49,305 bases of DNA. Source: an uncultured Alphaproteobacteria bacterium (GTDB taxonomy: Bacteria > Pseudomonadota > Alphaproteobacteria > Micropepsales > Micropepsaceae). The notes beneath the pieces were generated by a model. It was not told the origin of the DNA. It did not search any database and worked only from the letters and a program-made list of their open reading frames with translations. Position 1 is the first letter of the stretch. Each line of letters opens with the position of its first letter. Positions 28,801 to 36,069 of this stretch are shown in pieces. Location of the stretch: positions 1-49,305 of the forward strand of contig CAIUCH010000056.1 in the NCBI GenBank assembly GCA_903897605.1, given 5' to 3'. Position numbers and translations under genes: made by a program.

Positions 28801-29022
28801 AGTGATCCGACCGCCGCGGCCCCGGCGGATAAATCCGCGGCCTCCAATGTGCCGGTCATGTCGATACCGTTTACGCCATCATCCGCACCGGCTCCGGCGG
28901 CATCCGTGACGCCGCCCGCAGCCGCACCCGCTATGGCCGCGCCTGCCGCGGCGCCACCGGAACCAGCACCCGTGCCGGTGGCGGCGCCGGCCGAGGCGGC
29001 CCAGCCCGCGCCGTCGCCGTGA
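25849..29022 (+). CDS. Large membrane-anchored coiled-coil repeat protein with SH3b domain
   Basis: This is a 1057-residue protein with four parts. Residues about 35-120 form a small beta domain (RGRFMLRVEKLPQSARFSAG, NNGDGSWSLLLDELEDL), like the GDG-W-L segments of cadherin-like surface repeats. About 135-830 is a nearly continuous Ala/Glu/Lys coiled coil, with seven repeats of 70-76 residues marked by AEAEWQARADKA. One membrane helix lies near 850-870 (DVVVVVMAAAAAVLVLP), followed by a Thr/Pro linker. A bacterial SH3 domain (about 913-985, SINVREQPSTGAGVAVNLKRG, WVFTSYL) and an Ala/Pro-rich tail end the protein. The SH3 part would be periplasmic and the coil cytosolic. It is 76 bases upstream of the kinase. 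It may be a scaffold or kinase substrate; the function is unknown. The start (ATG 25849) is less certain than the domain layout. Confidence 0.8.
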   Translation: MNKGATKLRRVPETAENVADMPARASVDSSVAARAIAIDLRPVISAYRKRGRFMLRVEKLPQSARFSAGQNNGDGSWSLLLDELEDLIYFAPKTVNGDHTLAIRLIAKDETEAFTIALIDYPIPGERDAKTGSSARAGASDALPDEVRDELHQLKAALTARDAELAQLRGSAERMGVLLQQNLDAAVAEAQNVWKREEAARLEAEKARLEKEHGYKLAERLAERELRTQAMADIARDQQASALRLMRQEFSATKEALTARESELAGTRSQLDRLRKETEVEIDTTRMAIETRQVQSLKAAEAEWQARADKAMAELAAKHQAALAAAETANADPQHELEELTAQLEQLRQQSQADIADAKAAAEAKAAQALKAAETDWQTQADKALAEFTTKQDAAERASAKSHADVESEQAELRTELDLQRQQSQAEIGALNSAAEIKMAAALKVAEAEWQARADKALAEQAAKHAAAAGAADLRAHRDTRVAELGAELERQRRQAEIEIDALKSAGETKMAAALKAAEAEWQARADKAQTEQAAKLVSAPVDLRAHRDSRLTELGAELDRLRRQSESEIASVKVAADAKTAQMLNTAEAEWRAQSETALAALAARCEAAETALAAAAKSTPDRGTEILQLQAQLTQLRESSDAQTAAANLAAQAREAQAVKVAEAEWQARADKVLAAMTARCETAETALASVGKPIADRDAEIQQLRLEIERQAKAAEADMALVKAAAETVAGEKLKAAQAIWEKETAGALANANARYDAAEAALAAERRAAASRTTDDEYVHSLEREIKTLRATLVDREAAIANIDALQEQIRLGTVRDAPGTRWQPLANRPSDDEAERPADKSSNKLIRDVVVVVMAAAAAVLVLPKLEAMLPDTIRWQIETVGGLFPPTDTAATTPAPTPPVAATQPKVEHPVMYATRSINVREQPSTGAGVAVNLKRGTAVSILEKRGSWDRVEIAASQTPGQQAPVVQGWVFTSYLADSDPTAAAPADKSAASNVPVMSIPFTPSSAPAPAASVTPPAAAPAMAAPAAAPPEPAPVPVAAPAEAAQPAPSP
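26740..28090 (+). repeat. Tandem protein-coding repeats, about 219 bp, seven copies
   Basis: The Trp codon of each unit is at 26758, 26977, 27196, 27412, 27622, 27850 and 28078. The spacings are 219, 219, 216, 210, 228 and 228 bases, all in frame. The unit reads K-x-AE-A-EW-QARADKA-x-A followed by coil and a QxRRQxxxEI...K-A-A-A-LK end. Copies 3 and 4 are the most alike (ADLRAHRDTRVAELGAELER against VDLRAHRDSRLTELGAELDR), which suggests the most recent duplication. Confidence 0.85.
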
Positions 29023-29087
29023 TGGCGCGGCGCGGTAATTATCCGTGCAACCCTTTGCTGCTAGACCGATGAAAACGCGCGAAAGCC

Positions 29088-29095
29088 GGGGAGGA
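29088..29095 (+). promoter_or_regulatory. Strong Shine-Dalgarno that decides a TTG start for the kinase
   Basis: GGGGAGGA lies 3-4 bases before TTG 29099. The ATG at 29069 and GTG at 29045 in the same frame have nothing similar upstream. The spacing is at the short end of normal. Confidence 0.6.
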
Positions 29096-29098
29096 ATT

Positions 29099-30787
29099 TT
29101 GGCGGACAAGAAAAAGATCGGCCGCTACGAAATCCAGGCGGTGGTGGGAGAAGGCGCGTCGGCGGTGATCTATCGCGCCCATGACCCCGAGATCGACCGC
29201 ACGGTCGCGATCAAGCTGCTCAAGCAGGACAGGAATATCGACGAGGAATATCTGACCCGTTTCCTGCGCGAGGCCAAGTCGGCGGGGGCGATCTCCCATC
29301 CCAACATCGTCACCATCTACGATCTGGGACAGCTGGATGGCGCGCCCTATATCGCCATGGAATATGTTAAGGCCCGGCCGCTCGACGCGGTGCTGGCGGC
29401 GAAGGAAACCTTCTCCGTCAAACAATTCATCCGCATCGGCATCCAACTGGCCAAGGCGCTCGACTATGCCCATCGCCAGGGCGTCGTGCATCGCGACATC
29501 AAGCCGGCGAATGTCCTGCTGATGGAGGATGGCGAGACCGTCAAGCTGACGGATTTCGGCGTGGCGCGTCTGAGCGGCGCGGACGAACTGCAAAAGACCC
29601 AGGCAGGCACCATGCTGGGCACGCCGCGCTATATGTCGCCGGAGCAGGTGGCGGGACGGGAAATCGACGGCCGCAGCGACTTGTTTTCCCTGGGCGCCAT
29701 TCTTTACGAGTTGCTGGCGCATCGCCGCGCCTTCGACAGCGAGCGGCTGGGTCTTTTGATGGTGCAGATCCTGCAGCAGGATCCGCCGCCAATTTCGAAC
29801 TTCGCCTCCGGAGTGCCGGATGGATTGCAGCGCGCCATCGCCAAGTTGCTGCACAAATGGCCCGAGCAGCGTTTCCAGAGCGGCGAACAACTCGCCGAAA
29901 CCCTGACGCGCGAATTGAAGGCGATCGAGGAAGCCGAGGACGAACAGCGCCGCAACAAATTCCTGCCGCTGCGATTGAAGCTGGCGGCATTGGCGGGCGC
30001 CACCCTGGCGGGGCTGTTCTTGATCTGCATGGCCATCGTCTATGACGTCCAGGCGCGCATGGTCGAAGGCAAGGTCCTGGAATCCGGCGGCTCGCTGGCC
30101 AAGTTCGTGGCGGTGCAGGCGGCGTTGCCGGTGCTGGGGCAGAATTGGCTGCCGCTGCAGCTCTTCGTCGCCGATGCGCGCGAACGGGGAAGTTTCGATT
30201 ATCTGGCGGTGACCGATCATCGCGGCATCGTGCAGGCGGCGACCGACCAGGGGTCGGTGGGCAAGCATCTGACGCCGCCGGTCAGCACCCGGGAATTCTC
30301 GCCCGCGTCCGATCTCACCACATCGTCCGCCACCTTGCCGGGCGGCAAGCCGATATTCTTGTTCCAGACCCCGATCCTGTTTCACAAGACCGTGATCGGG
30401 CACATCTATCTGGGCATCGGCCGCGAGGCGACCGATCGGGTGCTCCGTTCGACCTTGTGGCTGCTGACCGTGCTGGGACTGGTCTCGGTGCTGGCGGTGA
30501 TGGGCCTGTCCTATTTCCTGGGCGCGGTGATCGCCCGGCGGCTGCGTCTGCTCCGCGAGGCGCTGACCGCGTTCGGCAATGGCGATATCGACCGCCGCAT
30601 TCCTCAGCAGGGCAGCGACGAAATCGGCCAGCTCTTCTCGGCCTTCAATCTGATGGCGGATCAGCGCGGGCCGGGGGGCGCAAGGCGTGACGCCAAGCCC
30701 AATGCCGCCCCAGCGGTGGTGGCAGAAGTGGCGCAGATCAATTGCGTCACCAACGCGACCTTGATCGTCAAGATGGGCGGTCCCTGA
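29099..30787 (+). CDS. Ser/Thr protein kinase with periplasmic sensor and HAMP domain
   Basis: This is a 562-residue protein. The N-terminal Hanks-type kinase (9-275) has the Gly loop VGEGASAVIY, ATP Lys39 (VAIK), catalytic HRDIKPAN (131-138), DFG (152-154) and GTPRYMSPEQ, all complete. A membrane helix (about 293-314), a 135-residue periplasmic sensor of sCache type (FDYLAVTDHRGIVQA...GKPIFLFQTPIL), a second helix (about 452-478) and a HAMP domain (about 479-524) follow. Only about 40 residues come after HAMP, with no output domain. It should phosphorylate Thr/Ser of a partner; the coiled-coil protein upstream and the FHA protein nearby are candidates. It is convergent with the TPR lipoprotein, with the stops adjoining. 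The TTG start at 29099 is preferred; ATG 29069 is the alternative. Confidence 0.9.
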   Translation: MADKKKIGRYEIQAVVGEGASAVIYRAHDPEIDRTVAIKLLKQDRNIDEEYLTRFLREAKSAGAISHPNIVTIYDLGQLDGAPYIAMEYVKARPLDAVLAAKETFSVKQFIRIGIQLAKALDYAHRQGVVHRDIKPANVLLMEDGETVKLTDFGVARLSGADELQKTQAGTMLGTPRYMSPEQVAGREIDGRSDLFSLGAILYELLAHRRAFDSERLGLLMVQILQQDPPPISNFASGVPDGLQRAIAKLLHKWPEQRFQSGEQLAETLTRELKAIEEAEDEQRRNKFLPLRLKLAALAGATLAGLFLICMAIVYDVQARMVEGKVLESGGSLAKFVAVQAALPVLGQNWLPLQLFVADARERGSFDYLAVTDHRGIVQAATDQGSVGKHLTPPVSTREFSPASDLTTSSATLPGGKPIFLFQTPILFHKTVIGHIYLGIGREATDRVLRSTLWLLTVLGLVSVLAVMGLSYFLGAVIARRLRLLREALTAFGNGDIDRRIPQQGSDEIGQLFSAFNLMADQRGPGGARRDAKPNAAPAVVAEVAQINCVTNATLIVKMGGP

Positions 30788-31564
30788 TCAGCCGCCCAGC
30801 TTTTTCAGATTCTCCTTCAGCTGCAACGCCTGGGCGCGGTTGAGCTGGGCATCCTTGTAGTTGGGATCGATCGCCAGGACCTTGTCCCAGGCGGCGATGG
30901 CGCCATCCAGATCCTGATGCTGGAACAGGGTCAGGCCGGTCTTGTAATATTGGTCGGCCATTTTCTGCGCCGCCTGCGCATCGGTATCGGCATTCGCGGG
31001 CAGCGAAGCAACTTGCGCCGGGGCGTCGGCCGCGTCTGGCGTCTGCGCCGCCGCCGACGATTTCGCGGCGCGCGCGGCGATCGCGATGCGGGTCTTGGGA
31101 ATGCGGATAGTCTGGCCTGCCGTCACTTTCGCCGGCACCGCGATCGCGTTGTAACGGGCCAGGCCATAGAAGCCGAGCGGATTGCCCAGATAGGTTTGCG
31201 CCAGCGCGGGAAGGCTGGCGTCCCGGCCCAGCTTCACCCGAAAGCTGGCTTTGGGATAAAGCTTGGCGATCGGGGTCTCGATTTGCTGCGTCAGATACAG
31301 GGCGGATTTGTTGTCTGGCGCTTTGGCCAGAATTTCTTTCAATTCCGCTTCGGCATGAGCGCTGTCGCCGATTTTCAGCAGGTTCACCACCAGTTGAAGA
31401 TGATCGGGAAGCGACAGGCCGGGCGGCGGGGCCGGCGGCGCCTCAATGTGCGGCGGTGGCGGCGCGGCGATCGCCGTCAGCTGCGCCTGCTTGGGCGTGG
31501 TGCAGCCGGCCGCCGCCAGTGCGCCCAGCGATAAGGCCGTCAGCCGGAGTGCGTTTTTTATCAT
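30788..31564 (-). CDS. Lipoprotein with LysM-like and TPR regions
   Basis: This 258-residue protein has a lipoprotein signal (ALSLGALAAAGC, lipidated Cys near 20) and a Pro-rich linker (PPPPHIEAPPAPPPG). A helical segment follows (DHLQLVVNLLKIGDSAHAEAELKEILAKAPDNKSALYL). A LysM-like domain (RVKLGRDASLPALAQTYLGN, then YNAI, then AGQTIRIPK) probably binds peptidoglycan. The C-terminal TPR pair is YYKTGLTLFQHQDLDGAIAAWDKVLAIDPNYKDAQLNRAQAL. The ATG overlaps the EAL-FHA stop (ATGA at 31561-31564), so the two are coupled. It may connect the cell wall to the signalling proteins encoded around it; that is inference. Confidence 0.82.
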   Translation of the reverse strand: MIKNALRLTALSLGALAAAGCTTPKQAQLTAIAAPPPPHIEAPPAPPPGLSLPDHLQLVVNLLKIGDSAHAEAELKEILAKAPDNKSALYLTQQIETPIAKLYPKASFRVKLGRDASLPALAQTYLGNPLGFYGLARYNAIAVPAKVTAGQTIRIPKTRIAIAARAAKSSAAAQTPDAADAPAQVASLPANADTDAQAAQKMADQYYKTGLTLFQHQDLDGAIAAWDKVLAIDPNYKDAQLNRAQALQLKENLKKLGG

Positions 31565-33432
31565 GCGGTTGCGTGTCCGTCGGTTTTCAGAAGCCGCTCC
31601 TCGGCGGCCAAGGGGCGTAAGGTTGCACGCGGTTGCTCCGCGTGGATCGGAACATCGGCCAGTCTGAGCCGGGCGCCCGCCGGAATCGGAACCGGTGCAT
31701 CGAAAGCGATGTCGTTCACCGTCAGGCCCGCGCCCGTGCGCGGCGCCAACCAGAAACCGTTCTGGAAGCGGACATCGCCGGCGATCGGCAGATGGCTGGC
31801 GGGCACCACCAGGCCGCAGCTGGGAGCCGCGCCCAGGCTGAGGCCGTCTCGGAATACCATCCAGGTGCGGGCGAGATCCTCGTCGCGGGACGGCCATTGC
31901 GTGCCGGATGCGGCATCGGTTTGCGGCTCGGGCGCGGCACCAACCGTCACCGCCACCACGTTGGGCGCCATCGGGGCGCGATGAAGATGCACCGTCACTG
32001 GCGCCAAGCCGTCCGAAGTGCGGCCCACCGCGATGTGGGTCTCGCCGAAGCCCAGCGCCACCGGCTTGCCGGGATTCAGCTTCTTCTTGCCGATCCAGCT
32101 TCCATTGGTGCTGCCGAGATCCTCGATGAACCATTCCTCGCCATCGGAGAACAGATAAAGGCTGCGTTCGCCGCGCGAGAACCAGCGGCAATCGATGGCG
32201 ATCTCAACATCGCGGGCGTGCGATGGCCGGCCGATCAGGGCGGCACGCATCGGCAACAACCGGACGCGGCGCTCGCCGATCACCAATTCGATGGTCTCCT
32301 GGGTGAGAAGCTCTTCCTCCAAGAGACGCTGCAGTTCCAGCAGCTGGTTGCGCATGCGGCTCTGTCCGGGCAAGCCGGAAAGGCGTGCGATGGCGATGTG
32401 GCATTCCGCCAGCGCCGCAAGCGAAGCGCCTTCCAGGGTCATCGCCGGAATCTTGCCGATGGCCGCGAATGTCCCGGCATCGCGGCCGGGCCTGGCGGCG
32501 GCCAGCACCAGGGTCGCATCGGGCGCACTGTCGGCCATCAATTCCTGGAGCAGGGACTGGACGATGGCGACTTTCGGTGCGTCGCGGGTGGTCTCCCAGT
32601 CGGACGACCAGCCGGCGAAGAAAGCAGGGACGTCCTCGCCACGGATGGATTTGCTGATCAGGAAACCCTGGGCCTCGTCGCAGCCCAGCAGCCGCAGCTC
32701 CGAAAACGTGGAATCGGCCTCGATGCCTTCGACCGTGACCTTGATGCCCAGCCGCCGCGCCATCTCGACCGTGGATTCGACCAGCGCCCGCGCCGCCGGA
32801 TTCTGGCGGAAATCGGTGGTGAAGCTTTTGTCGATCTTCAATTCGTTGAAGGGCAGCTTGTAGAGATTGCTCAGGCTCGAATAGCCGGTGCCGAAATCGT
32901 CGATCGAAAGTGTGTGGCCCTTCAGTTTCAGGCGATTCAGAATGTCGAGCGCCGCGTCGCTGGAGGTGAGGGTCGAGGTTTCGGTGAATTCCAGGGTGAT
33001 ATATTCCGGATCGATGTCATATTCCGCCGAGCGCGCCAGGAATTGTTCGGCCCAGGCGCTGTCGACCAGAAGCTCGGGCGAAATGTTGAGCGCCAGCTTC
33101 AAGGTCAGGCCGTGATTGAACCATTTGCGCCAGTCGAAGAAAGCCTGGGCCACCACTTGGTCGGTCAGGCGCGCGATCAGTCCCGATTTCTCGGCCAGGC
33201 CGATGAAATGTTCCGGCGCGACCAAGCCGAAATCGGGATGCTCGATCCGGCACAGCGCCTCGACACCGAATTTGGTGGCGCGTGAAAGCCGGAACGGAAC
33301 TTTTGGCTGATATTCGACCCGCAGATAAAAATTATCGAGTGCGTCCTGAAGATCCTGCGGGGCAAATTTCCGCGGCGCGGCGCTCTCGATCGCCGCGGCA
33401 TCGCTGGGAATCGCAATTATTTCCTGATCCAT
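31561..33432 (-). CDS. EAL-domain c-di-GMP phosphodiesterase fused to an FHA domain
   Basis: This is a 623-residue cytosolic protein. The EAL domain (about 35-275) keeps every catalytic residue I can check: EAL at 58-60, Asn116, Glu148/151, the DDFGTGYS loop with Asp178-Asp179, Lys199, Glu235 and Gln255. It should therefore hydrolyse c-di-GMP. A linker of about 110 residues and a coil (RNQLLELQRLLEEELL) lead to an FHA domain (about 395-470, ALIGRPS...WFSRGE...EDLGSTNGSWIG). The Arg, Ser and Asn for phospho-Thr binding are present, but the usual His of SxxH is missing. A C-terminal part with a second FHA-like pattern (ARTWMVFRDGLSLGAAPSCGLVV...) completes the protein. The start at 33432 is the last ATG before the domain; longer options reach 33540. 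Confidence 0.88.
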   Translation of the reverse strand: MDQEIIAIPSDAAAIESAAPRKFAPQDLQDALDNFYLRVEYQPKVPFRLSRATKFGVEALCRIEHPDFGLVAPEHFIGLAEKSGLIARLTDQVVAQAFFDWRKWFNHGLTLKLALNISPELLVDSAWAEQFLARSAEYDIDPEYITLEFTETSTLTSSDAALDILNRLKLKGHTLSIDDFGTGYSSLSNLYKLPFNELKIDKSFTTDFRQNPAARALVESTVEMARRLGIKVTVEGIEADSTFSELRLLGCDEAQGFLISKSIRGEDVPAFFAGWSSDWETTRDAPKVAIVQSLLQELMADSAPDATLVLAAARPGRDAGTFAAIGKIPAMTLEGASLAALAECHIAIARLSGLPGQSRMRNQLLELQRLLEEELLTQETIELVIGERRVRLLPMRAALIGRPSHARDVEIAIDCRWFSRGERSLYLFSDGEEWFIEDLGSTNGSWIGKKKLNPGKPVALGFGETHIAVGRTSDGLAPVTVHLHRAPMAPNVVAVTVGAAPEPQTDAASGTQWPSRDEDLARTWMVFRDGLSLGAAPSCGLVVPASHLPIAGDVRFQNGFWLAPRTGAGLTVNDIAFDAPVPIPAGARLRLADVPIHAEQPRATLRPLAAEERLLKTDGHATA

Positions 33433-33650
33433 GCCGCCAATCGCGCTGGTAAGATCCCCGGCCACGACAGCGCATCCGCCGGAAGCCTCTGTAAAAGTGA
33501 CAGCGAAGAGTTGCAGTGAAATTAACTCGCGCTGCCGCAAACCAGAGGGGACTGGGGCAGAACCAAGGTCTGCTTAATTCGTGATAACTATAGTGCGGGT
33601 GCGATATCGCTTGTTCCAACGGAAATCCCGTCCCGGAGTTGTTCCAACGA

Positions 33651-34370
33651 ATGCGACAGGATGTGACATCGGTTTCATCGGCGACCCATAGCGGTACAGT
33701 GCGGTTGCGCAATGAAGACCGGCTGCTGGTGCGAACCGATATCGGTTTGTGGGCGGTGGCGGATGGGGCGGGCGGCCATGCCGGCGCCGATGTGGCGGCC
33801 GGCCTGATTGTTTCGGATCTGAACCAGATCGTGGGCGGTGCTTCGGCGATGCTGGACCCAGATCAGGTGACGCGGGTGGTGGCGAATACGCATCGCACGC
33901 TTATCGATGCCGCAAACGCGCGCGGCGTCGACGCCATGGTGTCCACCATCGCGGTCCTGATCCATGGCGGCGCGCATGTCGTTTGCCTGTGGGCGGGGGA
34001 TTCGCGGATCTATCGTCTTCGCGGCGGCGACCTGGAGCAATTGACCGAGGATCATTCGCTGGCGCGCGAATTGGTGCAAAGTGGCGATATCACGCCGGAG
34101 GAGGCCCTGCGTCATCCCCAGCGGCACATCATCACCCGCGCCGTCGGCGCGCCCGCGCATGAATTCGCCCTGGCGTCCCGCAAGCTTGGGACGGTGCCTG
34201 GCGATGTTTATCTCTTGTGCAGCGACGGGCTGTGCAAGGTGCTGACGGACCCCGAGATCGCCGCCATCCTGGTGCGCGCAGAGGAAAAATCCCCGGCGGA
34301 TGCCCTGGTTCAGGCCGCGCTCGCCAATCACGCCACCGACAATGTCACCGCCATCGTGGTCGCGCTCTGA
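33651..34370 (+). CDS. PP2C-family Ser/Thr protein phosphatase
   Basis: This 239-residue protein is the Stp1/PppA type. The metal-site motifs are present in order: RLRNEDR (18-24), VADGAGGHAGADVAA (36-50), WAGDSRIYRL, CSDGLCKVLTDPEI and DNVTAIVV. It would remove phosphate from Thr/Ser placed by the Hanks kinase encoded 3 kb away. It is divergent from the EAL-FHA gene over a 218-base spacer that probably holds both promoters, and its stop is 9 bases from the stop of the convergent hydrolase gene. ATG 33651 is chosen because the domain begins about 10 residues later; TTG 33639 is possible. Confidence 0.92.
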   Translation: MRQDVTSVSSATHSGTVRLRNEDRLLVRTDIGLWAVADGAGGHAGADVAAGLIVSDLNQIVGGASAMLDPDQVTRVVANTHRTLIDAANARGVDAMVSTIAVLIHGGAHVVCLWAGDSRIYRLRGGDLEQLTEDHSLARELVQSGDITPEEALRHPQRHIITRAVGAPAHEFALASRKLGTVPGDVYLLCSDGLCKVLTDPEIAAILVRAEEKSPADALVQAALANHATDNVTAIVVAL

Positions 34371-34379
34371 CCGGAACGG

Positions 34380-35927
34380 TCACGCCGGCGGCAGCGCCTC
34401 ATAGATCAGACTCTGCACCTTGCCTTCGATCGGCGGCGCCAACAGCAAGCGGCCCCGGATCTTTCCGTGCTGGCAAGACCATTCAAACATCCCGGTCTCG
34501 GTTCCCATGGCGGTGATCGGCGATCCGGTTTGGCAATCACCGACCTGGGTCTTCAATCGGGCCAGCTCCAGCTTCCAATTCTCCGCCGTGCGGTCGAGGA
34601 AGAAATTCATCGCCGCGATGGGCGCCACCGGCGCGATCGCACCGCTGCGCCAGGATTCGCCCGCCGCCGCATAAGCCTTCGCCAAAAGCGCGCTGACGGG
34701 ATGCGCGCGCGCGTTCAATAGGCCCGCCGCTTTCAATTGCAGCGCCGCGGCCCACAGAGTGGGGCTGGGGCCGGCATAGGTGCGGTTGGCGAAGACGAAC
34801 AGGCCGACACCCGCATCCGGGAACATCAGCACCGATGATCCGTAACCTGGATAGCCGCCATTGTGGGTGATCGCCCAGGGCAGGTCGCAATCATTCACCA
34901 CATAAAGCGCCATGCCATAGGTCTCGGCCTGACGGCAGGGATTGGGCCGCTTGTCGCCGGGACGCGTCACGCCCAGGGGAAAGTCCGAACCCTTGGCGAG
35001 TTCACGGATGGTTTGGCGGGGGACGGGCCCAGTGTCGGGATCGCTGCGCGGCGGCCAGGCCGAGAGAAGATAGGCCACCCATTTGGAATAATCATTGGCG
35101 CTGGTTTGCAGGCCGCCGATGGAGGTGAAGGCGCCTTCACCCAGATCGGGTTCGCGCGCCCAGGCGTTGTTCTCCCAGCGATAGCCGATGGCGCGCCGCT
35201 CGATCGGCGAATTGGCAATGTTGAAACCGCTGGACGTCATGCCCAAAGGCTTGAGCAGCAAATCGCCCGCCACCGCGCCATAGGGACGGGTTTCGACATT
35301 CTGGATGACGCGGCCGACCATGGCGAAGCCGAGATTGGAATAGCTGAAGGCGGTTTCCGGCGCGTGATCGAAGGCGATGCCAAGGCGCAGCATCGCGGTG
35401 AATTCGGCTTCCGGGATCGGCGTCTGGCGATCGCCCCAGGGATCATCGGTGACGAAGCCGGGGGTGTGGCCCAGAATATCGATCACCCGGATCTTGGGAG
35501 AGTCGGTGGTGGGATACTGCCAGCCCCGCATCTCGGGAATGTAAGTCTCCGCATTGGCCTGCAGCGCGACTTTGCCTTGGTCGCGCAGATGCAGCAGGGT
35601 CAATGCCGTGAAGGCCTTGGTCATGGAGGCGATGCGGAACAGGCTGTCCGCCGTCACCGGCCGTTTCGCATCCATGTCCTGGATGCCGAACGGCTTGACA
35701 TATTCCAGCTTGCCTTGGGCGACGATGCCCCAGACCAGGCCGGGCACATGATTGTCAGCCATGAACTGGGTGAAGATCCGATCCAGTTGCGGTGTTAGGC
35801 GTTGCAGGGCAGGCGGTGTTGCGGGGGTCTGGGCCTGCAGCGGACCGGAAAGGACGCTGACGCCGAGCAAGACTGCGGCAATATATAGGGGTCCGGCTTT
35901 ATATATGTGCCTGGCTTGGCGAAGCAT
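34380..35927 (-). CDS. Class C beta-lactamase-related serine hydrolase, secreted
   Basis: This 515-residue protein has an N-terminal signal (GPLYIAAVLLGVSVLSGPLQAQ). The catalytic motifs are SMTK (Ser101, Lys104; SxxK), YSN near 198 and HNG near 352, as in AmpC, EstB and D-amino-acid-specific peptidases of PF00144. After the lactamase fold a C-terminal extension of about 110 residues may be a lid or lipocalin-like part. Penicillin resistance is not implied; peptidase or esterase activity in the periplasm is more common for this length. AGGGGG lies 11 bases before the ATG. It stands alone, convergent with the phosphatase. Confidence 0.88.
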   Translation of the reverse strand: MLRQARHIYKAGPLYIAAVLLGVSVLSGPLQAQTPATPPALQRLTPQLDRIFTQFMADNHVPGLVWGIVAQGKLEYVKPFGIQDMDAKRPVTADSLFRIASMTKAFTALTLLHLRDQGKVALQANAETYIPEMRGWQYPTTDSPKIRVIDILGHTPGFVTDDPWGDRQTPIPEAEFTAMLRLGIAFDHAPETAFSYSNLGFAMVGRVIQNVETRPYGAVAGDLLLKPLGMTSSGFNIANSPIERRAIGYRWENNAWAREPDLGEGAFTSIGGLQTSANDYSKWVAYLLSAWPPRSDPDTGPVPRQTIRELAKGSDFPLGVTRPGDKRPNPCRQAETYGMALYVVNDCDLPWAITHNGGYPGYGSSVLMFPDAGVGLFVFANRTYAGPSPTLWAAALQLKAAGLLNARAHPVSALLAKAYAAAGESWRSGAIAPVAPIAAMNFFLDRTAENWKLELARLKTQVGDCQTGSPITAMGTETGMFEWSCQHGKIRGRLLLAPPIEGKVQSLIYEALPPA

Positions 35928-36069
35928 GCAAAACCCCCTGCCGCCCTGTTCGCGGGTTTGGAACCGCGCTAGAGATGCGCCCCTGCGCTGAGGGGACAGA
36001 TTACAGGCCCGCCGGCCGGTGTGAAGCCCGCAAGGCTGGACCGGCGGCACAAATTGCTGAGGATCAGCC

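Noticed and set aside
25849..34370. Part of a type VI secretion locus (PpkA/PppA/Fha set)
   Set aside because: No Tss, Hcp, VgrG or ClpV gene is present in the window and the FHA protein is fused to EAL.
34380..35927. Beta-lactam resistance gene
   Set aside because: SxxK, YxN and HNG motifs are shared with many peptidases and esterases, and the protein is much longer than AmpC.
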